Positions 10,755 to 23,900 of a stretch of 64,000 nucleotides of DNA are shown here, piece by piece. The notes under the pieces were generated by a model that was not told where the DNA came from, searched no databases, and saw only the letters and a program-made list of their open reading frames with translations. Every line of letters begins with the position of its first letter. The first letter of the stretch is position 1. Where the stretch lies: NCBI GenBank assembly GCA_002189035.1, contig NEEC01000019.1, positions 806,001 to 870,000 on the forward strand. Direction: 5' to 3'. This DNA comes from Utricularia gibba (lineage: Eukaryota > Streptophyta > Magnoliopsida > Lamiales > Lentibulariaceae). Both the position numbers and the translations under genes were made by a program.

Positions 10755-13700
10755 TATACTATATTTAAATATATTAATATTCTATTATCAAACGACCTCT
10801 AAATGATATACTAAGTCCTTGTTTAGTTGGTTGCTGATTTACATTTTTATGGATTTCAATAAATCTAAATATATATATATATATATTTATTTATTTGATC
10901 TATTACACTTTAAACTTTTACTTTATAATGCAATAAATAAATAAAAATATTTTATTTTCACATTATCCTACGCTATGGTGCATCGGTCGTTTATAACACA
11001 TTTTACACCCTATTAAAATAAAAAAAAATTAGCAGTTAAGATGAACATTTTTTTTATTTAAAGGGTGACTATTTTTTTAAATCACGCGTATTTGCCACGT
11101 GCCACGGCTGGCCTGTCTCAACACTCAGCTACTGAAATGCGTGCAGCCATCAAGTCCCAATCCATTACACATGGCGGAAAAATAAATTGAGTAGAATAAT
11201 TCCTTAATAATTTGTACTATACTTTTTTCATAGAGTATCAAACTTCCAAATTAAACGTATTTGATCTTAAGTAATTTAAGAATAGATGATCTTTCGGAAA
11301 AATATTACAAAATATAAAACCATGAAAATTATATATTAATATCGTAAAATAAAAACATAAATAGTTGTAATGAGTTTGGGATAGCCATTTTGGAAATAGG
11401 GGTTCTAACACAAGGGGAGTGGGGCCCCTGTCCGACAACATCCATGACCATCTTTGTCCTCTTCCCTATCATAATTCCATGTGAAATCGAATTGAAATAC
11501 GGATTGGATTGGACTGATGAGCCAAAGCACAAAAAATGGGGAAAGGTCCAGGGACATGCCGTGCACCCGAGTCGTAGACTAGCACCATTATTCCCTCCCT
11601 CCCAAAAATGTATGATTGATCGAATGTGTTTCGGTCCCGATAAAATGTTCCTTAATCAATTCCTCCAGCTCATCACCTCACCCCTCCTTTTCCTTTTCCT
11701 TTTTTTTTATTTTGAAATGAATATTACCAGTCTAATCATGTAATAATATTAAAATCAATGTTTTTTGAATTGAGTTATTTGACATTACTTAATCATTTGA
11801 GTGGTTAAAAGGTAAGGTATAATTTTATAATATAAAAATACTTTTTTGGAAAATAAGACATGGGTGATGGATGAGTGAGAGAATGGGGAAGAGTCATGCA
11901 CCATTAAATGAAGTAGGGCAGGGTGCACGGTTGCAATTATTTGAAAGGGGACTCTTCCCTGAATTTCAAGTTTCCTATCTCCCCATCCCCAGCTGTGTCA
12001 TATTATTTACTCACGCATGCGTTTAGGGTAACAACCCGAGTAGTCACCGGGGTGGTGATGGTACTACATATTACTTACAAACGAGGGAGATTACATGTTT
12101 AAATAGAGAGATCTTTCTAATTTTATATTAGTTTTTTTTTATGAAAGTAAAAACGTAAAACTGTAATAATTGGATGTACGAAATAAATAATATTATAAAA
12201 GCCGAGTATGCATTATTACATTCCATGTCTTCCTTATTAGTGAATTAAATTTTACCAAAATAACCAAAACTTGTAAGGATATAACGTAATTTATGTTCAA
12301 AATTGTAATATTTATTTCAATTAGTTATTTAATTGTTTTTACATAATTTATACTAATGTGATTAAGTAAAATTATGTTTTGTGATTTTTTAAAATAATTT
12401 ATAATCAAACTAGAAATAGATTGTGAGTGAGATTGGATATACGAGATCAAAATTGAATCCAAAAGAAAGTTTAGAAAAAGTAATTTTATAAAATTTAGAG
12501 AAAAGATAAATGTAATATTTGATAAAATCCATCAATAAGGCCTAACAAAAGATTTTAATTAATCTTATAATCTGAAAAGATAATACTATTCTTCTCATTA
12601 TATAAAAAATGTTATCCTCCATGATCATTTTCATTTTGTCTCTTTTTTGTCAATGAAGTGTTGCTTATTATAATGAAAAATATTTTAAAAAATTTGAACT
12701 ATGATTATTTTAGAAATATAATTTTATTTATTTTTAAATATGCCATAAAAAACTCATTTTAATTATATTATATATAAATCCAATTATAAAATTTTTTACT
12801 AGGTTGTGATTAATCTCTTTTAAATAACACATTATATAAAACACATTTAAATTTTTGAAATCTCTCATTTTTATGCAAATAAATCTTATTCTCTTTTAGC
12901 CTTTTCATTTTATTATCTTATTTATTTATTTATTTATTATTATTATATATCACCTCCAAAATATTGGAAGGGGTACTCTCATAGGAAAACATTCGGGCGG
13001 TGGACAAGAGCAGGTGGCATTGGTTCATCCCCTTTTGCTGCGTGTGTTATTAAAGTATAACATTTTATATTCCTTTAATATTTAATGTAATATATTAGAC
13101 GAATTATCGTTTTAATTTTTTTTTCTCATTTACAGGGAGGGGGTTCAAATGTAATTTCACAGGAGACCAAATTAAGATTAATTAATCACGAAATCATAAT
13201 TAATTAGGGAAAAAAGAGAGGCCATTCGTTTTCAAACCAATGAAGCAAATATCTGTCCTCTTGGCCCGCAGCTTCATTATGATGTTATGATACCTTTTTA
13301 TTTCTGGTAGTAAGACACGTCACATCCCTCACTAATTGCATGGCAAATTAAGTAATTACGTAATCAACCATCACTAACCATGGTTAATCACCCCCTCTAA
13401 GCCAACCACATGGAAATTACAATTTTTGGGAAATTTTAGAAATATTATATTTCGGAAAAAAATGGAAATTCAAAATTTCGTCGAAATTTATAACTTGATA
13501 TTACCACCTAACGAGCTAAATATTGAAATGCCCTCCTTAGGCATTGTTGCTTTATTTGTGAGGGTTGGATATTAAATTGAATTATAATATTGAAAATTCG
13601 AAATAAAGTTGAATATTATTATTATTATTTTAATCTGGGGTGAAAATGAAAAATAAAATATGGATAATTGTGGTAAAGAGTATTTGGATGGATTAAATGA

Positions 13701-13827
13701 GCAGACAATTATAAAGCTACTTCCTCTATCGGCTTCACACAGTTGGGCTCCTTGGTTTCCGGTTACCTGTTTTCGGTCGAAACACAAGTACTGTGATTGC
13801 GCTTTTCTTCTCCGTGCTTCATCTTTC
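10095..13827. other. AT-rich intergenic region upstream of the SKS and MYB genes
   Basis: These 3.7 kb separate the SKS gene (-) from the MYB gene (+), so both promoters should lie here. G-box cores (CACGTG) occur near 10458 and at 11096-11101. Simple repeats include a TA tract at about 10718-10750, a shorter one near 10870 and TTTA/TTA repeats near 12920-12950. Scattered ORFs such as 11390-11743 have no family resemblance. I see no gene. Confidence 0.55.
10718..10750. repeat. (TA)n microsatellite
   Basis: An uninterrupted TA dinucleotide tract of about 16 units within AT-rich spacer. Confidence 0.9.
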
Positions 13828-15054
13828 ATGGGCAGGCATTCTTGCTGCTACAAGCAGAAGCTGAGAAAGGGGCTCTGGTCGCCGGAGGAAGACGAGAAGC
13901 TCATCAATCATATAACTAAACACGGCCATGGATGCTGGAGCACTGTCCCCAAGCTTGCCGGTAAAGTTGGATTCTGTTTGGGTTTGAGATTTGTTTTGGT
14001 TTGATCGCGAATGGTTGTGTTTTTGTGGGAATTTGAAAAGGGCTCCAGAGGTGTGGAAAGAGCTGCAGGCTGAGATGGATAAATTACTTGAGGCCGGATT
14101 TGAAGAGAGGGACATTTTCGGCGGAGGAGGAGAATTTGATTGTGGAATTGCATGCTGTTCTTGGGAACAGGTGATTTTGACTGTTTCTTGATATGGTTTG
14201 ATTTGTTTTCATTTGGGTTGTGATTGGAGTTTTTGAGTCGGCAGATGGTCGCAGATTGCGGCGCAGTTGCCGGGGAGAACTGATAATGAGATCAAGAATT
14301 TGTGGAACTCGTCTCTGAAGAAGAAACTGAAACAGAGGGGCATTGATCCCAATACCCACAAACTGTTGTCGGAGCTGCCGGAGAAGGATTCCCCTACGGT
14401 GACGGAGAAGGCGTCGGATGTCTCCACCGACAAACCCAACTCCGATTCCATCACCGCCCCTGCGTTTTCTCCGGTGGAGAACTGCGGCAGCGGGCATGAG
14501 TTTTTCCTAAAGAGTTTGTCTTCAGGGGCGGCGGCGGCGGCAGTGGCGGCGACAGCGCCGGGCTTCTCCGAGCTCGTGTCGTTTCAGCAGATGGGTTTTG
14601 GACAGAATTCAAATTTCTTCAACACGAATTGCCCACCGGCGAATCTCGATCCCGCTTCCTCATCAATTATGGCTACTCCCGCAGCAGGAGGAAAGCCTGG
14701 AGCCGGTTTCAACTCCGGTAACTGTTCGCTCCCCTTAGACGCCAAGTTCGAGAATTGGGGCAACGCCGCCGCGAGAACAACCAAAACAACAGCCGTTTTT
14801 GAATGCCACAACGGTTTCCCGTGGGGAAAGAACCCGGCTACGCGCCGCCGCCTGAAACTCCGGTGAGCGCCACATGGAATGGGTATCTTCAACCTCCGAT
14901 TTTCATCGCCAACACGAACGAAAACCCACCGAATTCCAGGGAGTCATACACGGTAACGAAGCCGGAGCCGAGCTTCCAAGAAGAGGATTCATGGAACTGG
15001 CATCAAAACCAGCCACAACAATCTCCAGTGTACGGTAACATATTCCCAGGCTGA
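13828..15054 (+). CDS. MYB61: R2R3-MYB transcription factor, MYB61/MYB86 subgroup, with one frame break
   Basis: This is a nuclear DNA-binding regulator. Its Arabidopsis relatives act in secondary wall, lignin, mucilage and stomatal control. Exons: 13828-13960, 14041-14170, 14245-15054. The protein starts [20 protein letters not shown] and has a full R2 (regular Trp spacing) and R3, including [20 protein letters not shown] and [20 protein letters not shown]. The subgroup signature [14 protein letters not shown] follows. The tail has an Ala run and ends in [18 protein letters not shown], which resembles the MYB61 C-terminus. The frame breaks at the GGGG at 14822-14825: before it the reading runs to a TGA at about 14864, after it another frame carries the tail to 15054. 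One extra G would give 357 residues. The start is the conserved MGRHSCC, although the frame is open further upstream. Confidence 0.85.
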
Positions 15055-17864
15055 GATAACCAAGACTCGCCACCGGCAACGAAGAAGGTGTGCCTTTTTT
15101 TTTTTTTTCTTTTTTACTACACAGATCTCGTAAATAGCTACCTCATTATGCACTCTGTTCTTCGTCTTCTTCCTCCACCTCCCGACTTGTGGTTTTCCTC
15201 CCAGATTTGGTATTAATTAATTACACGGGATTATTTCTTCCCTCATTTCCCTTTCCTGCTTAATTTCAATTTATTTGAAAACAAAACACTCTAAATCAAA
15301 AACACAGTGGATCAACTCAGGATCACAGTGATCTGCTGACCGTCGTGGGATGTGGGCTTTTTATGCTCCAGTGAAAGACGATCATAATTACAGGCGCTTT
15401 GGGTTCCATGGAATGCCTGTTCCACAGCAACCTACGAGTCTTGTTAGAAGAAAGCCACCATCTTTACCACCATCTCCCAGTTTTTACAGCCTTGAAAGCT
15501 TGCAGGAAGAACTGGTTTTCAATGTCAAAAAGATGTAATTGTTATCATCAACAACATAATCTGGGTTTGTTGGTCAATTTCATCATGTGTTGGCCTCGGC
15601 CCCCCACTGCCTCGAGAGCATCATTATCCCCATTTCATGTCACACCCCAAAAGCCCCCTCATGTCTTCTCCCCCAAAACTTTACATCGATACGTTCTTCG
15701 CATCAGCAACACGACGTGGTTTCAGAAGCGGTTTCTTTCCAACGTAGATTGACAGGAGAGAGCAAGGGTTTGGGAATGCAGCAGTGGGTGCTGCTTAAAA
15801 CGATGCCCGGATACAAAGCTTTGATTCGAAACCACGGAACGCAAGGGGGAAGAGGGAACTCTTACCAGAAGGTTGAAAGAGTAGAAAGAACCAGTAATTT
15901 ACTGATGCGCAGAAAAAGGGCTGGTTCAAGTTGGGCACTGGAGGGGGACAAATCCCGATCAAGCTGGGATTTGCCGAGCCGCTGCTCCGCGTCACCAAAA
16001 GGATCATTTCTCATTGAAATTCCCATGCACTGATAACAACGCAAATGGGTGTTGTTGCCGGTGGTGGACGTTAAAGAGCAGGACGGCGACCCTGAAAAAA
16101 CGAAGTTACAGGAAGAGATAATGGGGCGGGGGCGTACGGCACACAAATTCACGCGTGTGCGGGTTCCGATCTCTGACACCCGTCTTTGTTTCCCAGTCAC
16201 GTGCGCCTATTCAATTCTACTGTTAAAAAACTAAATTCTAATTTCCCATTTATAACCGCCACCCTAAACACACGGCACTCCTTCCAATTCCCCCGACCTA
16301 TGCGCACATAATTTAAGGTATGTTTGAAATGCTCCATTTAAAAATATTTTGTAATCATGATTTTTATTTCAAAACATTTTTTATTTTTAAGAAATGATAG
16401 AAACATATCTTCTATTTGATTAACATAAATTCTCAAAAAAAAAAAAATGTTTTTCGAGAAATATAAATAAAAGGACAACTTAATTTTCTTTTCATATTTA
16501 CTATTCATTAAATTATTGAAAAAAAAGACAAAAATAACTATTTTGCTCTAGTAGCAATGTGTGGTTGACCTTAATTTGTTTTTGTTCTTTTTTTGGTAGA
16601 TTGTAAATTAATTGAATGGATCCTTAATGTAATATTTAAAAAATCATGATTGAATTGTTCATAGTAACAATTATGTTAAATTATAAATACTTTAGAAGAG
16701 AAAAAATAAATCATGATTCATTTACAATTGTACTCTTGTTTGTAATATAGTTTTTGAACTAGTTACTCTGTTTTTTGTTCCTAGAATATCAAAAATTTGT
16801 TTTTTTTTTTAAAAAAAAAACGATGAATTCAATCATAATTTGAATTATGATCAAATTGTACAAGGAATTCATGGGTTTTTCAACCATTTAGGACACTCCC
16901 CTAATATCGTCGGATCATATACAAAAATAATCAACTGTATACTCTCGTTCAAACATTAAATTAAAAATTCATATTATGAATAATTATTTTTCTCACATAA
17001 ACATTTCTAATTCTTCCTAATCAAATCTCGTGGAAGGAGAGCCATGAATCAGGCAATTACAAATAGTGGCCAGTGGGTGGCAATCCTGATTAAAAGCCGT
17101 GTTCTTTTTTGGTTTTCCACGTACATTTATTTAATGCGTGCGTGTAATATTTTAATTTGGGTCTTTAATGTGGCATGTGATCCCAATTATTGAGTCCCCT
17201 CCCTTTCACGCATTGGCCCCCCCCCCCCCCCCCCCCACCCAAATCAACTCTGTAGAAGAACTAGAAACAAAAGAAGCAGTCTTCCAGGCGGGACATGAAA
17301 ACCCAGTCTTCTCTTGTTGCCTCCCACGGGTGACAACATGTGACATGAGGTCAAGATGTTTACAGGAGAGGGATGACACAAAACCTACTGCAAAACAAGC
17401 CTGATACCCTAAACTAGTCCCTCGCAGAACAGGGAGAGGTCATTGGGAATATGTATACATTTGGCCAACTAATAATGCAAAGATGAGTAGATTTGTAAAT
17501 GATCTAAAGTTGTTGGCTCTGAGTTCTTACTGTGGTGTTAAGTGGATGGGCTATGGTGGTATCCTGCCCACGGCTGTATGGAGGTTTTGGTCATTAGGAC
17601 CAGTGGGCTGGAGTTGTTTCTGGATGTGTGTTTAGCTTAGCCCATGGATCAACTTTGATTGTTTCCTGTGAAGAAGAAAAAGCTCAACTGCATTTCGTAA
17701 GGCATACAGAAAACTTGATTTCAGACATTGGAAAGGTTACATAAGGCAGGAGCCTACTGCTCAAAATACCTACTCCTTGTTTGAATCATTCTTGGGGCTG
17801 GTTTAGAACATCTGGGCAGGACAGATACATTTACAATGCAGTTTTATGTGGCTCATCTTACCGT
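15055..17864. other. Region between the MYB and NSE4 genes, including an unassigned moderately GC-rich part
   Basis: Positions 15055 to about 15300 fit the MYB 3' UTR. From about 15340 to 16230 the composition is less AT-rich and overlapping ORFs appear (15350-15538, 15399-15752, 15587-16033). None resembles a family I know, and no consistent splice pattern joins them. They may be a non-coding transcript, a decayed gene or chance. Positions 16240-17160 are AT-rich. A C20 tract sits at 17217-17236. About 17400-17864 should be the 3' UTR of NSE4 (-). Confidence 0.4.
17217..17236 (+). repeat. C20 mononucleotide tract
   Basis: Twenty consecutive C, uninterrupted. This is remarkable in AT-rich surroundings. 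It lies beyond the 3' end of NSE4. Confidence 0.9.
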
Positions 17865-19836
17865 TCAGAAAATTTTTCTCTTCCCTCTCTGGTTTCTGGA
17901 AGGATTTGTATCTTCAGTTTCGAGAAAATTGCCCACACCATTGTGTTCCTGTGTTACCAAGCCCCGGTTCCTGCAGAATTTCCTTATTGGTGTTGAAGGC
18001 AGTGATCCTAGTGCTTCGACATGATTTGCATCGTCTACTGGGATTCTGTGGGGCATTAGTTCTTCGCCATCGGCAACAGAAGACAGCATCACCTGCAGTT
18101 TAATGCCATGTGAGAAATTTATAACATGTATTAGAGATTGTACAGATAGTATTTGAACACATGTACCTTCCAGTCATTGAAATCATATCTGAACATGAAA
18201 TGGAAGTAGTTGGCTTCTCCAGCGCGAATAGCATTGGCAGTGGGAGCATTCCTTGGAGCTGAAAAATCAACATTCTGGTTATGCTAATACCAGAGGGTTA
18301 ACACAGGGTAAGCAACACACAAAGTACGCCTACAAGCGACCAAATGTTACTTACAAACTAGATGACGACCAGTTTCATCAACTGAGACCTCAGCTCGACC
18401 ATCTTTTATGAGAAATGACAGGGAAAATAAATTCTCCACTGTCTGTGAAAAAGATTTGCGGTTTAATATAAGATTTTCCAGCTGAATTTTGTGATTCTTT
18501 CTGAGGATACCGAACATAGTGGCCATGTTTTTGTCAGTATCCGTCTTTTCCTTATCAGGACATTCTTCAAGCTGCCACAGAAAGCATATGAAGAAAGTTA
18601 GTCATGTATATTAGCATATACTGCCAGGTGGATTCTGGATGTCATCAACAGATTTAAATTAGGAGATATTCACACGTGTATGAGCCAAAGATGAATGTAA
18701 GGAGGCATGAAAAGAACGCATCAATGTCAACAGCTGGATACAAATTATACCTCATCAGGCCGTGTTCTCGTTGTTGGCCTAACATCACTTTTACGGACAC
18801 ACACCTTCCGCTTCTTAACTTCGCTGTTCATAGGCCCTATCCTGTAGATATGAATTAAATAAGGTACAGCAGCTTTACATCTCAAGAACAGCATGAAATG
18901 TAGGAACTCAGTGGAGCTTATACTAAGCCTTACATTGTGCAACAGCCAGGAGCAGTCCTGAAAGCATCCAAGACCCTCTTTCCGATATCTGACCAGCTCA
19001 CAACACTTCTAGCCCCATCTTGGCTAGCACTTGAGGTACACTGCTGCCCAAAATCCCTAAGCAGACAACTAACAAAACTCGCCGGTGTTATCCCCTCATT
19101 GCTATAAGCCTTAACAGATGTCATCAGTGTGTTTGCTATGCCAAAAAAAGCTTCAGCATCTGCCACTTGTTCCCTAGGCTTTTGTACTGTAAGCATAAAA
19201 AGAAGCAGGATGAACAGAATCTCATAGTAAAAGAATTCCCAAGGTGAAGCCACCAAGACATCCATCTCTCCAGAAAATTAGACTAAACAAGACATTTTTA
19301 CCAACCGAAGATCAATCCCATCTCATAATTGGCCCCAATGACCCCAATGACCAAAATAGTATTTTTAAATAGAAAGAAAAGAAGCATATGCATATCGAAA
19401 GCATACCATCCATCACAATAAAAATAGACAAAAAAGTAGGCTATCGGAGACTATACCGAGCTGATGCAAGTTGTCGACTTCTTCTATAAACGATTTGAAC
19501 TTATTGGAGTCAACGCGTATGATTTCATCCCTCTCATCTACATACAACAAACAACATTAAGTTCATTGTTGAGAAGAGAAAATGCTAAAATGGCATTATT
19601 TTTCTGTTGAAAACTAGTCTACATCTCCCCAATAACACACAGATTCAGGCAACATTAGAAAGTAGGTCACACTAACCAGTTATCCGGTTCCTAAATTTCA
19701 GATATTGAGAACGAAGAACCCTGCGCTCAGAGACACTTCCTTCTCCATCACCCACAGCTGCACTCTGCTCGCTACTGATGTTCTCTCCCTTGCGTGCGCT
19801 ATTATTAGGTATCTCTTTCTTTACTGGTCGCCCCAT
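17865..19836 (-). CDS. NSE4: NSE4, kleisin subunit of the SMC5/6 complex
   Basis: NSE4 bridges the SMC5 and SMC6 heads and acts in DNA repair and chromosome maintenance in the nucleus. Seven exons by splice signals: 19836-19677, 19537-19457, 19186-18934, 18841-18751, 18571-18355, 18258-18167, 18092-17865. The sum is 1122 nt, or 373 residues, close to the plant proteins (about 400). Family features in order are VLRSQYLKFRNRI, DERDEIIRVDSNKF with EEVDNLHQ, REQVADAEAF and ITPASFVSCLLRDFG, and the C-terminal Nse4 domain with QTVENLFSLSFLIKDGRAEV, PRNAPTA and FHFMFRYDFNDWK. It ends with basic KRKIF. The start MGRPVKKE is the first in-frame ATG. It is divergent from CAND1, with about 1.1 kb between start codons. 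No breaks are seen. Confidence 0.9.
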
Positions 19837-20965
19837 TGCTTACACCATGGATCTGATCAAAAAATTAGGGTCAAGATATCACCCCAGTTCTCAAAAGATG
19901 GATTACACGAAATGGTTGACAACTGTTAAACGGTAAGAAGGCAATATGCATCGAAAGATGAAGCTTCATACCTGAAAATTAGAGGGAAACCCAGGGGACA
20001 AGGGAAAATTTTGGGAGGGAACGTAGAAGGGTTTTCGCCATTCTTTCAAATTCTGCTCACGAAACTGGAATGGTCAATATTACCCTCCATCCGACAGACC
20101 TTCGAGGGACGAGTGAGGGTAAAAATTGGTAATGTTTGGGAAATTTCCGGAAAAAGGGCAAACTGAGCATTCGGGTTGGATTTCCCGAGATCATCGCCAG
20201 GCCCGCTTTCAGGTTCTTTGCAACGTCTCCTCTCCGTTTTCACTTCGCACTCGGAATTAGGGTTGTGAAGTACGCAATTTCCGAGAAAAGAATCAAGGCT
20301 TTGTGAAAGCCGAAGAAAGCAGCGATCAGTGTACAGCTCTTCCATTTATATAGGAATTTAGCGATTTTGGGAGTTTAAAGAATCAGTAAAAGCCACCGTG
20401 TTGTTAATCAGTGCTGGTGGTAGGCGTCCCCCTCCCGCGGTAGGAGCATTCCTTGAATTCGTACACTTGTTATTTGCTTCGAACTTCAGCATTTAGTTTT
20501 TTTTGGTTGATGTAAGTGTGATTTGGCTGGACCCAGCCCAGCACTGGTTAGCGTGATTTGCAAATTTTGTCTTTCTGGGGTCCTTGTTTTCCAGATTATA
20601 AAGTAGTAATGTGTGTCTGTCGCTGTAATTTGTTATTAACATTCATTCCTTTTTGAGGATGATATTTTTCGCTTTCTTTTTCTGGAGAGTGTATAGATTT
20701 CATTTTAGTGGGTCGCATGTGTGGTATTTATATGCTGTCTTCCCATGCTCTGTTGCACTGTACACAGCTGGGCTGTGTTAGATGGTTTCAGGAATTAACA
20801 CAATCAACTTTTTTGGTTACTAACCAAACATTCACTTGTTATGAATTTATTCACTCGGAGTAAATCATGAGGATCTAAATTTCTGGTGCATGCTTCGAGT
20901 TTCATTCCTTAATCTGGCAGGATGCATTCCCATTATAATGAATGCTAATGTGATTGTTTTTAGGT
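19837..20965. promoter_or_regulatory. Divergent promoter region between NSE4 and CAND1
   Basis: Start codons of NSE4 (-) and CAND1 (+) are 1.13 kb apart, so both promoters and 5' UTRs lie here. CAND1 seems to have a 5' UTR intron ending in TTTTTAG at 20963, two bases before the ATG. The - strand ORF at 20046-20345 has no family resemblance and probably arises from leader sequence. Confidence 0.5.
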
Positions 20966-23900
20966 ATGGCGAACTTAGTTCTAACTGGTATATTGGAGAA
21001 GGTAAATCATTGAATATTTTTCTGTTCTTTCTTCTATTTGCTATGTTGGGAAATAATACATCCATGCTGTGCAGATGACGGGTAAGGATAAGGATTACAG
21101 ATATATGGCAACTTCGGATTTACTCAATGAATTGAATAAGGAGGGGTTTAAGATCGATGGGGATCTTGAAGCAAAGTTGTCAAACACTGTCATTCAGCAG
21201 CTTGATGATGCAGCTGGCGATGTTTCTGGCTTAGCTGTAAAATGGTGTAGCCTCTTATACGATTTGATTTATTCTTTTTTTTTCTTTGATGTTAGATTCA
21301 CACTACAAGCCCCTATTCGCTCTGTTGCTAACATGGAATTTATGTCTGATAAACTTTTCCATCTCACTTATGTGGCTTTTCTTGTATTCTAGCCTTGCTC
21401 CATTGGTGAAGAAAATCCGGGACCAGCTGGTTCTTGAAATGAGTAACAAACTTTGTGATAAATTGCTGAATGGCAAGGAGCAATATCGAGATACTGCAAG
21501 CATTGCTCTGAAGACAATTGTTTCTGAAGTGCCTACATCAGCTGTCGCACAATCTGTCCTGGAATCCGTGTCACCAAAATTAATAAAAGGAATAGTGTCT
21601 CCGGTGAGGCCATTATGTATTTATCTTCCCCCTGTGTAGACTAGTACGTACAAAATATGCTTACTGACCCTTTTTCTTATAGGAAGCCATCACCGAAATC
21701 AAATGTGAATGCTTGGATATTCTGTGTGATGTTCTTCACAAGTATGGCAATCTAATGGTATCTGATCATGAGGAATTATTAAACGCATTATTGCCTCAAT
21801 TGAATGCCAATCAAGCCAGTGTGAGAAAGAAGGCCGTTTCTTCAATGGGTAGAGCTCTTAGTGTTGCATCTTTTTGATTATGCGTGTTTAAAAAAATCTT
21901 GTATGACTGTATTAGTTACAACCTTTCCAGCATCACTCTCTTCAAGCTTATCTGATGATTTACTGGCTAAGGCTACTTGTCAAGTCATTCAAGTTTTGAA
22001 AAATAAGAGTACAAAGGCTGAAATCACCCGCACAAACATTCAGATGATTGGGGCTTTAAGGTAAGCTGAAAATCAAGATTTTCTTTCTTTTTTTGCATAT
22101 TTTGATATTTTTTATGTGTATCAGTCATAAATTACTTATTCCATGCCTTTTATTTGCATTTCTTAAGCGTTCAAATTTCACCCTACCCATTGTAAGGGAC
22201 GTAAGGTTAAAGTTGTTGGTCAAATCCCATATTGATTAGCAATGAGGGGGGGGGGGGGGTGTGGATATAGAGGATTTAAGTAATATCCCCCAAATCTTGC
22301 AAGTATTTTTTTCAAGGATGAGTGGACCTGATTCAAGATAGTGACCACCTGGTAAGCCATTGGACATATTAGATTTCGAGGGGTGTGTGATTAAGGTGCT
22401 GCACTCGTAGATGTGGGTTTACCAATGGTCCCGTTGTTCTAGTCAGTTGTGAGGCGAACTTAATTGTGGACCTTGAATCGTAGGGGGGGCTTGGGGGGGG
22501 GGGGATCCTTACTGATTAGTCACTGTGTAATATGATAAAAAACTAAAGGTTATATGAGGAATTTTTCTTGCATAATGGAGTTTAGACGCACCAATAAAGC
22601 TACTGATACTTATGCCAGAGTAGACGCAGTGGGTGACCATGTAGGAAGGTGTTCGTTGGGGAAACTTGAAACATGCGATGTGGGTTATAAGCTCTGTGTG
22701 GGTCGACTTTCTGCAAGTTGTATGATATATTGCGAGTGTTGAGTGATTATGGGACAGTTGGTGTGCATTTTTACATCCAACATCGCAGTTGGCAAGAAAA
22801 ACTCTTTTTAGACTCTGCTATTTTTCATGAATTAGCACTTTTATGGTTGCTATCTAGTAAGTTTATTAAACATAATGAAAGATACGTTGACTTGTACGCT
22901 TGTTTTGTCCTCTTTTTATGCTCACCTTGACTCACTTGTGAATTTACTGCTTCAACTTCTCAAGTCGTGCTGTTGGATATCGCTTTGGATCGCACCTGGG
23001 AGAAGCAGTTCCAATTTTGTTGAACTACTGTCAAAATGCGTCTGAAAATGATGAAGAGCTTCGGGAGTATAGCTTGCAGGTATATTTAATTTATATAATT
23101 TGAAATATTGAACTTCTTTGCATTTTGCTTTTATCTATCCTTAAAATTTCGTGTGCCTCACTGAATTCAGGCCTTGGAGATTTTTTTGTTGAGGTGTCCA
23201 AGAGATATTTCTGCTTACTGTGAGCAAATTTTGCACATCGATTTGGAGTTTCTAAGCCATGATCCAAATTTCACTGATAACATGGAGGAAGACTCGGACG
23301 ATGATGCTTGTGCAGAAGAGGATGATGAGTATGTTGTGGCTTGTTATATTTTTATGACCTTGCTGCATATTTTCTTGAGGAAGCTTCCTAATATGCTTTG
23401 TTACTTGTAGTGAGAGCGCTGATGAATACACAGATGATGAAGATGCGAGTTGGAAAGTTCGAAGAGCTGCTGCTAAATGTTTGGGTGCATTAATTGTATC
23501 TAGACCTGAGATGCTCTCAAGATTATATAAGGAGGTACTCGTGATATGTTTGGCCATTGATTTTTTCTGTGTCGTTTTGTTTACCAATATAGTTTAGTTT
23601 ATTAAGTGCCATATTGACCTGCCGGATTGTTTAATTACTCAGCTGTTATATTATTTTTTGGATACATGTTTTACATTAAACTACTTATTTTTGTAGATTT
23701 TGTTGATAAATTTTGTATATTATTTTTTAAAAAAATTTTAAATATGAAATCTCTTAGCTTAATTGTGTTGTTTTGATGAGACATTTTATAATTGCTCATA
23801 TGATGCAGGCTTGCCCGAAGTTGATTGATAGATTTAAGGAAAGGGAAGAAAATGTCAAGGTAGGGAAGCAGGTTGGTTTTCTGGTAACATGGAATGTTTT

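Noticed and set aside
14084-14892. Long - strand ORFs across the MYB gene
   Set aside because: They are shadows of the GC-rich MYB exons; the + strand carries R2R3 motifs and valid splice sites.
20046-20345. 99-residue - strand ORF between NSE4 and CAND1
   Set aside because: It lies in the divergent promoter/leader region and has no family resemblance.
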